From: Ifrita kowaldi
Taxonomy: Eukaryota > Chordata > Aves > Passeriformes > Cinclosomatidae
NCBI GenBank assembly: GCA_013398055.1
Contig: VZRS01012606.1
Location: forward strand, 217,616-281,615
Reading direction: 5' to 3'
DNA: 64,000 nucleotides
The translations under genes and the position numbers were made by a program. Under the pieces are notes generated by a model. That model saw only the letters and a program-made list of their open reading frames with translations. It had not been told where the DNA came from and did no database searches. Positions 36,175-47,310 of the stretch are shown here, piece by piece. Each line of letters begins with the position of its first letter. The stretch's first letter is position 1.

Positions 36175-36906
36175 TGCAGACAAGCCCATATGCCAAAGTC
36201 AATAGTATGGGTTTTATTTAATAGTGAATATGAGAGAGAGAGAGAGAAAAAGGAAGAGAAAGAAGTAGAAAAAAAGTGGGGGGACAGAAAGAGAGTGACA
36301 GAGACAAAATAAAGAAAATATCCCCACTCTGTGGATCCCACCAGCATCCCAATGATCCTCTCCAGCTGGTCTTCTTGGTGGTGAGGGTCCCCCAAGAAGT
36401 ACAGCTCAGGCTGGGTGGGAATGCCTAGGTACCTCCCTGGGGGGGCGGAGTGGAAGCTGTTTAACAGAGTCTCTTGTAGCAGGCTCTGGATCTGTTGCAT
36501 CACTTTGCATCATGTGCAGTGCTGTGGTGCAAGGCCTCAGGAATGAGTCTGGGGAGCACTTTGGGGGGTCTTTGGTGGGTTATGACACCCCCTCAGCTGC
36601 CTCCTACATGCATGTCCCATGGATGTGGCCTGGGGGGCTGGGGGTTTCATAGCTGGGCCGGTTTGTGTAAGGGAGGATGGGTGTTCACTGCCTCTGACCA
36701 GAGGGTATGACACACCCCCGAAACTTCCTCCCTCCACCCTCGTTTTGGGGGAGGGAATGTCTGTGTAAACCTGGCTTCTGTGTGCTGTGGTCTCCCCCAC
36801 CCCAAACCCAGCCAGGGATGATTCTCTGCTGTGTTTGGCTTTCTTGTAGATGCATTCCTTTCGCTCAGCCTTGTTTGTTTCTCCCTAGACCTGAGATGAC
36901 TGAACA
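36175..36906. mobile_element. Candidate second LTR-like element
   Basis: The segment starts TGCAGACAAGCCCATATGCC. It then has a GA-repeat (36232-36247), an AAATAAAG signal near 36308, and a long G-rich stretch with GGGGGGGCGGAG at about 36440-36451. It ends plausibly at TGACTGAACA. The style recalls another songbird LTR type, but I rely on memory. No target-site duplication was found, and the right end could lie further on, up to about 37060. Confidence 0.4.
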
Positions 36907-37593
36907 ATAGTGTCGCCTGTTATCTTATCTAGGCGGCTTAACTCACAGTCCAAAGTTCCAGTCAGGCATCTTCAAGGAGGGGTGGGCTTCTGTGGTTGTA
37001 GCTTCTTTATACAGTGTCTGCTATAATGCGCAAAACTCCTTCATAACAATGTTTGAGGCATGAACCATTTCAGTCCCTGATAGTGTGTGACCTTCATTAT
37101 TGGAACATGAACATCACATCCTAGGAACTGTAGAGACAGGAATGTGTGTGTTGGGAATGAGGAGAAGAAGGAGCAGTCTTCTTTTGCTTGGGCTGGAGGC
37201 TCTGAGGAAGAGAAGGCTTTTCTTCATTCTTTCAACCCCTCCTCTAATTTATCTGCGGCCAGCACTGGCAGAATAATCCTGCTGAACATTTAAAAATCAT
37301 ATATTTTATATTGCAGCTGTGATCTTCACAAGAACAAAGGTGTGAGGGACAGAGCAAACTCATGCAGGAAGCACCTTTATAAATGCACAGGGTTTTAATT
37401 TTTCACGTTTGCGTTTTGAATGAGTGAACATTGCCTAAAAGGGAGCAGTGCAGCCAGCATTACACTGTATGCAGGAGGGAAAGGGAGCAGAGATGGAGAT
37501 GCAGGTCATTAGTCATTTATCTGCTCAGCCAGCCTCTTCCTCTGCCAGGGCAGGCAGCTAGTACTGGCAGGGGCAAAGTCCCAGGGCCCTGTC
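36907..37593. other. Unique non-coding DNA, possibly LTR remainder
   Basis: No gene seen. The first 150 bases may still belong to the LTR-like element. Confidence 0.4.
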
Positions 37594-37850
37594 ATTCATA
37601 GAATTATAGAATGGTTTGGATTAGCAGGGACCTTAAAGACCATCTCTTCCCAACACTCCTGTCACGGGCAGTAACACTTCCTACTAGACTAGGTTACTAA
37701 AAGCCCCATCCAACCTGGCCTTGAACACTTCTAGGGATGAGGCATCCACGACTTCTTGGACAAACTGTTCCAGTGCCTCACCACCCTCACAGCAAAGAAT
37801 TTCTTCCTAATTTCTGGTCTAAGCTCATGCTCTTTCAATTTAAAGTATTT
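37594..37850 (-). mobile_element. CR1 LINE 3' fragment, antisense
   Basis: Starts with the complement of the CR1 3' end, ATTCATAGAATTATAGAATG, then GTTTGGATTAGCAGGGACCT, AAAGCCCCATCCAACCTGGC and CTTGAACACTTCTAGGGATG, and AAGAATTTCTTCCTAATTTC. Terminal eight-base repeats are present in degraded form. 5'-truncated. Confidence 0.93.
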
Positions 37851-39193
37851 GTGTGAAAATTGCCTTGCAATTTAGGGACTAAGAACATAAAAAAAATTAA
37901 GTCATTAGTGATTGCAGCCCCATCAGGCTCACAGTCAGCCATGAGTCTGTGATATAAACCAGGGGTCTTCCAAGAACAAAACAGCTTAATACAGGCAGAA
38001 AATATATTGATTGTCTAAAGTAGTTACACTTAGAACTGTAGGGAATTAAAACAATGCAGAGTTTTGCACAAAGCATCTTGGCATGTAACTCAAATTAATA
38101 TAATTAGTGAATCCTTGCAGTCACCACCTTCTTTTAAACTAAGAGTCAATGGAACAAGAAAGAGAAGGGCATTTTAAACATGCTTTTCACACATCTGTAG
38201 TTAAGCACTGAAATTTGTATCTTTGCACCCAAGTAAGAGGTTGGATCTTTATATGATACATGTAAATGAGCAATAAATGGTGGTATTAAAGACAGGATAT
38301 GTCCCTACAAATATCTCTCAGCTCAAGTCTAGTAACAAAATAGAGCTTCTTTTATCTCGGGCTAATTTAAGGCCTGCCTAGTAAAGCCCTGTTTGCAACA
38401 GTGTTTCAGTCTGTAACATTTACTTGGCTTGCTAGTATTGTGTGAGAGAGGCTAAATGCTTCTACACTGGCAGTAAAGTGTGATTATCAATTGAATTAAG
38501 GCAGTTCACTGGAAACAGCATGTTTTCCCTAGTCTGAACAGTCCCGGTGGAGTTTTCTGAAGTTCAGTGTCTGATACTATGCTCTCGAAATGGAGGCAGC
38601 ACAATCCTGTCTTTTTTTTTAATTTCTCCTTTTCCAAGCATGCAGTGAAAGCAGGTTAAATTCTGGCCATGCAGGCTGGCCGAGGGATATCCTGGCTGAG
38701 GATAAAGCCAGTGTATGGAAGGGCTTCCCGGTGGCCAGGCAGCACTGAGATGGAAGGTGGCAGCAGGGTACCCAGCAGGGGCACCGGGAGGGTTGTGTCC
38801 AGCCAAAAGGGTGGCCATGGAATGACGCAGGCCACATTCCCACTGGCATGTCACCTCAGGCTGGGATGTCACACTGGGCCCTGCTGCTAGAGCCGGAGTA
38901 TACTTGTATGTGTGCCAGCCAGAGAGTCCTTTTCCACGGTTTTCAGCTTGGTTTGAGGAAATGCTCTGTAAGCTGTACTTTTAAAATAGCCCTTGGCTGG
39001 TGCCTGCGCTAGCTCTGCTGGCAGATGCTTTTGTGTGAGTGCACATATCTGGTTAGAGGGAGTCTATTCCACTCTGTATTTAGGCAGTACCTTTGCTGCC
39101 ATTTTCTTTTCCTTGCCACTAGCAACAGAGAGACGATGCTTGTTTTGTGCTTAAATCCTCTTTATACTCTTTATTCTCTGAAGGAGCTGGATA

Positions 39194-39201
<8 letters not shown>

Positions 39202-39224
<23 letters not shown>

Positions 39225-39225
39225 T
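39202..39225. repeat. (AT)12 microsatellite after an A run
   Basis: Twelve alternating AT units follow a run of nine A. Likely variable in length between individuals. Confidence 0.95.
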
Positions 39226-39374
39226 CTTTGGATAGTAGTTAACCACTGGAGCAGATTTTTATTTTGACTTATTCTGTTCAGGTAGCAAAATATGTACTTG
39301 GATGACAGGACTGGAGAACCCCTAAATTGAATAGATAGATTTTTATTTTTAAGTGAAAAAAAATTTCATTTCAG

Positions 39375-39454
39375 ATTCTAAAAGGATGTAGGCCTTTGGA
39401 ATCTGGCTATACCTGGGTTACAGCTGATATTAATGTGCATAACTGGGAGCAGAG
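39375..39454 (+). other. Possible 80-bp internal exon
   Basis: The segment is preceded by TTTCATTTCAG and followed by CAGAG|GTAAGT, a perfect donor. One of three frames is open throughout (reading ILKGCRPLESGYTWVTADIN and on), the other two have stops. I do not recognise the peptide. The acceptor's pyrimidine tract is weak, and donor-like sites occur by chance every few kilobases, so this may be a non-coding RNA exon or nothing. Confidence 0.2.
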
Positions 39455-40540
39455 GTAAGTGACAGTCTCTGAAGCAGTAATTTACTGTGCTGCAGCTCTG
39501 AAGGAGTTTTATCTGTCTATGAACAGGAAGGCACAGAAAGCTGACGATCCTTTCAGAAATATTTTTGTTCTACAGCATGACCAAGAAAGAATTTCAATCA
39601 TGAGGACATATTTTGCTGGAACCGGCAAATTCATTTATGTAAATTGTGGGCTCGCCTTTTGAAGTTTCTTGTGAACAGTGTTGTACAGTGATCTCTGTGA
39701 ATTCCAAATGCACACTGGAGATAGAGAAGTGAGAACACAGCCTCTTGTTTTTCTTTGATAGTGGTTCCCTTCTCTTTTTTTATTTCCAGCAGAAGAGCAG
39801 ATAAATTCAGGGTGTTCTAAGAAATGTTAGTGGTTTGACTGATACTGTCCCATTACACACCTTTGGAATAAGCTTGCTCTTCCTAAATAGGAAACATCAG
39901 CAGATGAAGTATGGCTGAGACAAAAACTTGGACTTTCACTGGTATGCAAAAAGGCAATTCTATATGAACACAAACAAATGCATTTAAATATCTGTTAAAT
40001 ATTCCTGACACTGAGCAGCAAAACTACTATAGAAGATAACACAACTGCAGGAAGATTTATTTGTCAGCCTTTTAGTGGGACACTTATAACAAAAAATCTA
40101 CTTATTTCACTTGTCCATCAAAATATGACTTGCCTTGAGTGGATGCGTAAAATTTTGCAACCCTGCATTATAACATGAACGGACTGATGCTGGGGCTGGC
40201 TTGGGAATTGCATTACTTTAATGTAACTTGTGCTGAGGGAGGTGTCTTGTTTATGCTTTGGTTTATTGCTTTTAGCTAGTGTGAGTAGAAAAAGACACCC
40301 GCAAGATGATGATTTACATAGTACTGCTGATGTTAATCCCATTACTTTGCCAGATATTTTTCATCTCTTCACCTCCCCCCCCTTGAACTGAAACTTTCTT
40401 TGCCATGAGTCAGAGCAGAGCCTGGTGTGCTGAGCAGGTGTGGCTTGCAGTGCAGATGTGCTTCCCAGCTTCGTGCAGGCACCCAGGATAAATGGAAAGG
40501 AGGAGGGGATGGCTGCTCTGTGTGTGTAAATGCAAGGGAG

Positions 40541-40605
40541 AGACAGAGGGAGAGAGAGACAGACAGAGGGAGGGAGGGACGGAAGGAGGGAGGGAGAGAA
40601 AAAGC
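40541..40605. repeat. Purine-rich low-complexity tract
   Basis: Mixed GAGA and GGGA repeats with almost no pyrimidines on the plus strand. Open frames across it are compositional artefacts. Confidence 0.8.
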
Positions 40606-41583
40606 GCACGTAATTTTCTGGCATGTAAATCCTGGAGAACACTGAGAAATGTGGGCTGCTCTTACTCCCAGTACAAGGGGAAGAAAAATGCAGTGACTGC
40701 AGTCACATAGGGCAAAATATTGTCACTGTAGAAGAGTGGCTTTTGTGCTTCTTGCCACCACCAGTGCCCAGAGTAATAGAAGCCTCTGTCCCCACAACAC
40801 AGTCTTGGGCTTCAAGGAGAATTTGGTATGTGCTAGTTGACAGCATCACCTCTCCTTCTCCTCGGACAACATGTACAAATGCTTTCAGACTCCCCTGTGG
40901 GCTGTGTACATTGTTCCTGCATGCTCCTGAAATGCCCTCAGTATGCATGGGGAGGGCTGTGTTGCAGGTAGCTTGGGCACTCCTGATGAGGCAAATGTCG
41001 TGCAAAGGGACAGGAGATGAATTTCCTTCCCTTGTACATGGTCAGGCACTGAGACCAGGGAGCCCAAGTCTGCTGACCTGCTTTCTGTCCACTGGGAGGG
41101 TAAGTTGGCTTCTTTCCTCAGAGATTTGAACTTAGTCTTCCATCTTTCTGGAATCCTTTATGAAATGAAGGGAAGGTTTTGGTTGACTGTAAAACCCAAG
41201 CTAAAAGGGCGGGCCTGCAAAGTGCTCAGCTTGGCAGGAGCAGCCTTGACTAATGGGGAAGGGTCACTGACTTTGCAGAATGAAACTCTCCTGCATATGT
41301 TACTGTGGTCAGCTCAGGCCTGAAAGTGCTGAAGTGGAGCACTCAGAGGGGAGCTGGGGAACTCTGTCGACGAGTAATTGGGCAAAAGATAGAAAGGATT
41401 TGTGATGGGAAGGCATCAGTAGCATTAAAAGGAAACAAACAAGCAAGTATCAGTGTTTTGGATTTCTTTGTGTTAGGAGAAATTCCTTAGGCCAAGCAGC
41501 TCCATGTATACATTTTTGTTGTACTTGCACAAACCATGAGACTGGTTTGTGCAATTTGAAAGACAGAAACAAAGCAGAAAGTC

Positions 41584-41611
41584 GGGGCGGGGGGGGAGGG
41601 GGCGGGCAGGG
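41584..41611 (+). other. G-quadruplex-capable run
   Basis: GGGG, eight G, GGGGG, GGG and GGG are separated by one- or two-base loops, which satisfies the classical four-tract quadruplex pattern. Isolated from any recognised promoter. Confidence 0.7.
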
Positions 41612-44600
41612 CTGTCCTTTACTTCTCTGGAAAGAGGAGTCAGTTCTAAACTTTTGTTCATCTGTAACAATACATAGGGGCTGTGCAGTGACTGTCTGAA
41701 TGTTAAATTATAGCACGTTTTACTCTTTATGTCTGTGTCTTGTATGACGCAGTTTGTACCAGCAACATCTGAATGTTTTGGCTTACTTTGAAAGACTAGG
41801 AGAGTTAAGGGTCTTTCATGAAGTAAAAAAAAATCCTGAAAATAGCCTTCTGTGATTTCTGAATTGTATTCTTAGCGGTATTAGCATATAGCTGGAGTTA
41901 ATTCATTTGCATTAGTGAAAAGTCAAAGTCAGAGCAGAATTAGGCCTTTTTGAAAACCAAGCCGGAGTCATATCTGATGCAACTCCATCTTGGCTTTGAA
42001 CTGGAAGCCTGTCACGTTGCTTGTGAACCTGGAGACATGGATGTGTCACATTCATCCCAAACAGAAGCTGTGTGACGTACCAAAGGAGAGGGTTGTCCTC
42101 TGAGTTGGACTGGGGCCCCTGGCTTTCCAGTCATTGCAGTAGTGGGCAGAGCCCCAGCACAGGATTTGCTGAGGTGATCCAGCCAAGTTTGTTCTGTACA
42201 GTGGCTTGGGGCAGAGACCTGTCCCTCCTGTCCTCCATTCACCATCCACAGAGCCCATGCTGAGCTGGACTCTCCTACTTTCAGAGCTCTCTGGTTCCCC
42301 AGGCTCTATTGCTGCTTGTCTCTGGCCCTATGAAGGCATAGCTTTAGATGTTTAAAGATGGAGGTTTGTGTTTTGGGGGGAATGAGGTGGTGGTCAACAG
42401 CATTGTGGGATCCCAGCACATAATTGCCATGGATTTCAGAAGGAACTGGGTGTTCAGCTTGCATAGGCACTTTGGAAGTCCCAAGAGATGCTATAGTGAG
42501 GCATTCAAGGAGGAATTTCTTCCTCTCCTTGGTTATCCCAATTATCCTTTGGCTGATGCAGAAGGGTTGATAACCCATGCAAACTTGTAGCAAAATTATA
42601 AATCTCCTTAGCTGTGAACATGTATTATTTTTGAAATCTTTGAGACTATGACTCAACAAGACATTGAACATTATTTTTAATCATACTGCCCTTTAGATGT
42701 ATTTTCATTAAATGCCAGGGTCTTCATTTATTTCTGTTTAAGAAAAGAATAAGAAAAAGGGAATTAGATCTTCCTTAAAGTATATATTATTGGACATAGT
42801 TTTTATCATGTCAGTCCTGACTTGAGTTCTCTCTAAAATGAATAGTTACAATCTCTAAAATCCTTCCTCAGATGGATTCTCCATCCCTGTAATAACATAT
42901 ATTCTTTTTGAAATGAGGTAACAAGTATTTGAACGGGAGCGTTCATGACGGCTTTACTTACCCCTTTACTTTTTTTGGTTTTTTAAATTTCCTTGTATTA
43001 ACACATTCTCCCATCCTGTTGTTTTGTTTCTTTGCCTCTTCTTTGCCAGTTCTTTGTCCTTCTGTATAGAGCAGGTGTTTTCACTCAGCTGCCTACAGCG
43101 ATGCTGAAGAATGTTCCGGGCAGTTGGAGTTAAAGTAACATCCATCAGCAGGCATGTGGAAGCCACAGTTCTTTATGTGCATTTATCTACACTGAATTTC
43201 AGCTGATCAGGGAATATTTCCTCAACTTCTATGGAAATTATATAGTTATTGACTGAGGGGAAGAGAGAGGATAGAAATTAAATGGTCACAACATTTGCTG
43301 AATATTTGCTAGCAGAGAGGGAGGGCTGTTTTGAAATGAGACCAGTTTGTCACAATCTCATTTCTCTGTGCTGTTCTTTCTCTCTCTCCATATCAACGAA
43401 CAGGTTTAGGGAAGGTATGCAAGAAATTTCCTTCAGTTGTCTTCATTTTGTGAAGACAGGGCAGTGTGAAGTTGGTGTTGCAGGAGTTGCGTGCAGGGAT
43501 TGTTTCAGGGCTTCCATTTACTCAGGAAAGGGAAGGTGGATCCCCTGGCCTGGATAGGGTGGGGAGGGTGGAGGAAGCTGCTGGCAAACACTTGCCCCTA
43601 AAACTGAGAGCTGTAAGGGCAGAGCTCACAGCAGGCTTTCCAGCATGTAATAAAGCTTCCAGGGTTAGGAGGCTGCCCTTCTGTTCCCTATGCTTATGGG
43701 TGGATTCCTCACCAAGACAAGATTTTGTGAAAATCTCTTTCTCCTTGAAAGAAAACCAGCTAAAAATAATACACAAGTTCTTAGTTCCAATGCAGAACAA
43801 AGTTATTGTTACCTCCTGCAGATTTGTGCTTGCCTTATGTTAGGAGGGACACTGCTCTATCACTTGAGGTGCAACTGGCCAGTGCTGGGACAGCCATCTG
43901 GGGCAAAGGCTGTGTTTGCTACCACAGAGGACTCTGAATCACATTAAATAAAGAGAAAGACAACTGTAACCCACATTGGGTTCAGCTGCCTATAGTTGAG
44001 AACACACAATTTGGAAAGTCTTAACCTGATTTTTATAAACAGAAAAGCACTACCCAGAAAGTTCAATTAAATTTTCAATTGTTCAAGCCAAGATTCAGAT
44101 CTGTTTTCCATCCCAAGCATCAAGAGCTCCACTGTTGTCACTACTGTTTCTTCCCTACGCCGTGGTACATTTATTGTCCAGGAAGCTCTAGGGCACATGA
44201 AAGTTCATTTTCTAAGCAGATTTACACATGGTCTTGTTGAAACTTCATTGATATTGTGGAGTGATGCAAGTACATATGTATTTAGGATATGTGTCTGTAA
44301 ACTTTCCAGGCCGCCTGTGGCAAAAGCAAACAGAATGTTTCAAATGTGTTTCTGTCTTTAAAGACCAAACACACCAGCTGAGCTATCCGCAGTTCCCATT
44401 GCCATGCAAGCCCCAAACCCAGCATGCTAAAGCAGTCGGGGTGAACCATTTTTGAGTACCACCTCTAGCTGAAGATTTGGGATATGAATTATAATTTGTG
44501 TGAATGACTTTTAAATAAAACTCTGATCATTCTTTAAAGAAAATTTCTCTTATTTTGTACCGGCTGTTCATGTGTTTGATATGACACCAAAAGGTGATAA

Positions 44601-45063
44601 AGCATGGTTTTAAAAGCATCTGTCTTGAATGTGAGTTTTTGTTCCTACTCATGCTTCTCCCTGAGCACCCATCTGCTCTGGGCTTGTAAATGGCACACAT
44701 CACTTCACAGGGAAGTGCAGCCATGGAAAAGTGCCCGTGACTGCTGCTGAGATCAGGATCACATGTGCAGAAAGGAAGGTTGATCTTGGCCTCTGTCCAT
44801 GGAGAACACCATCCTGTCAGAGACACATGGATTTCATCTATGGCCTCAACTCTGACACTGAGCTTCCAAGGCTTTGGGGGTAACTTAAACATGGTTAATG
44901 TCTTTGTGCTGGTTTGCCAGAGCACCTGCTACTGCACTGTTTCACTATGGCATGTACTGGGCTGAGTGAATTTTGGAAAGCAGAATAGTGATCAAATTAG
45001 TGCAGTGCAATGCTTTCAGTACTTACCTGGTCTGCTTTTCGATTTTCCCTTCTGATTTAATAT

Positions 45064-45460
45064 TTGTCATAAAATCACTAAGGTTTCAAAAGACCTCTAA
45101 GATCATTGAATTTAATTGTTAACATAGTACTGCTGTGTTCATTGCTAGACTGTGTCCCCTAGTGCCACACCTACGCATCTTTTAAACACCTCCAGGGATA
45201 GTGACTCCGCCACTTCCCTGGGCAGCCTGTTCCAATGCCTGACCACCTTCTCAGTGAAGACTTTTTTCCTAATATCCAATCCTAACCTTCCCCGGCACAA
45301 CTCGAGACCATTTTCTCTTTTCCTGTCACTTGTTACCTGGGAAAAGAGACTGACCCCCCACCTCACAGCAGCCTTCTTTCCTGACTTTTTTTCGCAAACG
45401 GCACCCCCCTCCTCTCTACTGTGTAGTCTTGTTACGTTTATAAAATGTTCTTTGAGCATA
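45064..45460 (-). mobile_element. CR1 LINE 3' fragment with open ORF2 C-terminus, antisense
   Basis: The minus strand keeps an open frame of about 104 codons (45459-45145). It includes GVSLFSQVTSDRKRENGLEL, then FTEKVVRHWNRLPREVAESL and SLEVFKRCV, the typical end of CR1 ORF2. The 3' end follows at about 45064-45120 (complement of a GAAAAGACCTCTAAGATCAT-type block, here with changes). It belongs to a different subfamily from the copies at 16422 and 37594. 5'-truncated near 45460. Confidence 0.93.
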
Positions 45461-47197
45461 TATCTCCTGGGACTTTTTTACATGACATTAGTTTTCTGCT
45501 TATAAAGTTACACCTGCCTATGGCCTGTTGAGAGTGGGTGTTCAGAATGCAGTCTCTTCACCAGGGAAAGATGAAGCATGTTCACTGCTAGATTACTATT
45601 TAAAGAGAAATCACTCAGGTGTTGTAATTGGAATATCCAAATCATGGGCTGAGTTCCTCCTCCTGGGGTCCTGTTGCAACTTTGAATTACAGACTTTGCT
45701 GAAGGTTTTGAAGACAGAAAGCCTGCCAGGAAGAATAGTAGCAGAAAGCAGGGAAGATCAAGATATCAAAGGGAATGGTACTGACAGAGGAGAAGTCTGC
45801 AGTGATGAGGCTCCTATGGATCTTTTCCTTTCTCTTCCCAGGGTTCAAGAGCTCTCTCCCCCTAGTAGAAATTTAAAGAGGAAGCAATGGGCATTAATAC
45901 TTTGTGCTCACCTAGAGTGGCCCACCAGAGCCCAGGGAAGGAGGGAAGAGAGAGAGAGAGAGCTGTAATTTACTTCTTTTCTTGCTGACTTCAGTGAATT
46001 TGGCTCACTATGGGTCCCTCTCTTGCTCTCGTAGAATACATCTGAGTTCGGTGCAGCAAAAATGTGATTGATTTCCAGTCTGTGTTAAAGAGCACAGAGT
46101 GGTGCTGTCTTGCTTTTGGGCTTCCTCAGATATACACTTCATGTATCACTTACCTACCATGCAGGGTGGTTACAAGGATTAATTACTTAATGTTTGTACA
46201 GCACTTCGAAAATGTAATGCACTATTAGGCTTTAGTCTCTGTTTGATGCATGAGTAGAACATCCATGAATCTAATAGAAGTTGCATGCATTCCTCAAGCA
46301 GGGAATACATAAATGCTAAATATAATTTTAATTATTATTGTATTTCGCAATATTCCTTGATCACGCTTTTGTAATTTAGCTTAACCTTTTTCAATATATA
46401 GCTTGCAGAAATAAAAGAATGTTCTTAATCTTTAATCTTGCTTTCAAGAACTCCTTCAGCCTGAAATAAGCAATCATCCTTTGTTCCTCCTGTTTCATTG
46501 TTTTCTTCCCCTTCTTCTATCTTGTGCATGGTCTGACCAGAGGTAGGTTTCTGTGTTCTGCAATTGGCAGAAGTATCTTGCTAGCTAAGGAAGCAGACTC
46601 ACAACACCTCACACAAATAGTATTTGATTACTGCTAATTACAGTGCTGTCACATAGACGGGGGAAAGAACGTCGGCTGGCTTTGTCAAATAGCAATGAAA
46701 TAACCTGCTGTCTGTCTACTGACTTAATGGCTTTAATTGCCAGCGCATAATCAAGATCTGGTGAATTTGTTTGAACATATCAGCAGGCACCAAATATTTC
46801 AATTAAGATCAAGTTGTATAACTAGTGTTGCTTTACCTAGAGCAGGATTCTGGTAAATTCCGGGTTTTGAGGCTCACAAAAGGGTACTTGGCAAGAGCCA
46901 GCAAGCAAACGGACAGATGGGTTGTTTCTTCTTTTTTTCAGACTTCGAATAACCTTCCCCTCTGATGCTACTGGACCCTTGTAGGTGGTTCCCTTTTATT
47001 TTCTTTCAGTCTGTTTTCTTTCTCAGGATGATGTCTCCCAGAAGAGTTCTTGCACTATAAACTTTCTACTGTGAATGAAGTGTGGTTGTGGTGGGCCATT
47101 GAGACAACTGCTTTGGCCCAGAGGAGAGTCTGTCCCAAACTCTTGAAGGAGGCTTGCTGCAGCAGTCTGAGTGGTAGTTTAATAGTCCCTGGAGAAA
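45461..47197. other. Unique non-coding DNA, part looks conserved
   Basis: A plus-strand open frame (45528-45968) ends in a GA repeat and shows no family signature. The stretch 46300-46820 is A/T-rich, single-copy and dense in homeodomain-type cores (TAATTA, TTTAATTG, CATAATCAAGATC), which suggests a conserved non-coding element. Confidence 0.4.
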
Positions 47198-47310
47198 ATC
47201 ATAGAATCGTACGATATCCTGAATTGGAAGGGACCCACAAGGATCAAGTCTTACTCCTAGCCCTGGACAGGACAACCAAAAGAACCATGTGCCTGAAGCA
47301 TTGTCTAAAA
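47198..47310 (-). mobile_element. Short CR1 LINE 3' end, antisense
   Basis: ATCATAGAATCGTACGATAT, then TGAATTGGAAGGGACCCACA and AGGATCAAGTC, match the complement of a CR1 3' end (ATCATAGAATCATAGAATAT, GTTGGAAGGGACCCACAAGG). It stops after about 113 bases at GCATTGTCTAAAA and an A-rich tract. Confidence 0.9.

Larger units (their letters stand above)
37851..45063. other. Unique non-coding DNA with simple repeats and one exon-like segment
   Basis: About 7.2 kb without a recognised gene. Contains a 12-unit AT repeat (39202-39225), a splice-bounded open segment (39375-39454), a purine-rich GGGA/GAGA stretch (40541-40605) and a G-rich quadruplex-like run (41584-41611). Open frames of 120-130 codons at 40743-41129 and 43466-43843 show no family signature. 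Confidence 0.5.

Noticed and set aside
45528..45968. 146-codon plus-strand frame
   Set aside because: Ends in a GA microsatellite and shows no domain signature.
4573..46155. Several perfect GTAAGT donors on the minus strand (near 4575, 45026, 46150)
   Set aside because: None pairs with a convincing acceptor and open frame. Such hexamers are expected by chance in 64 kb.
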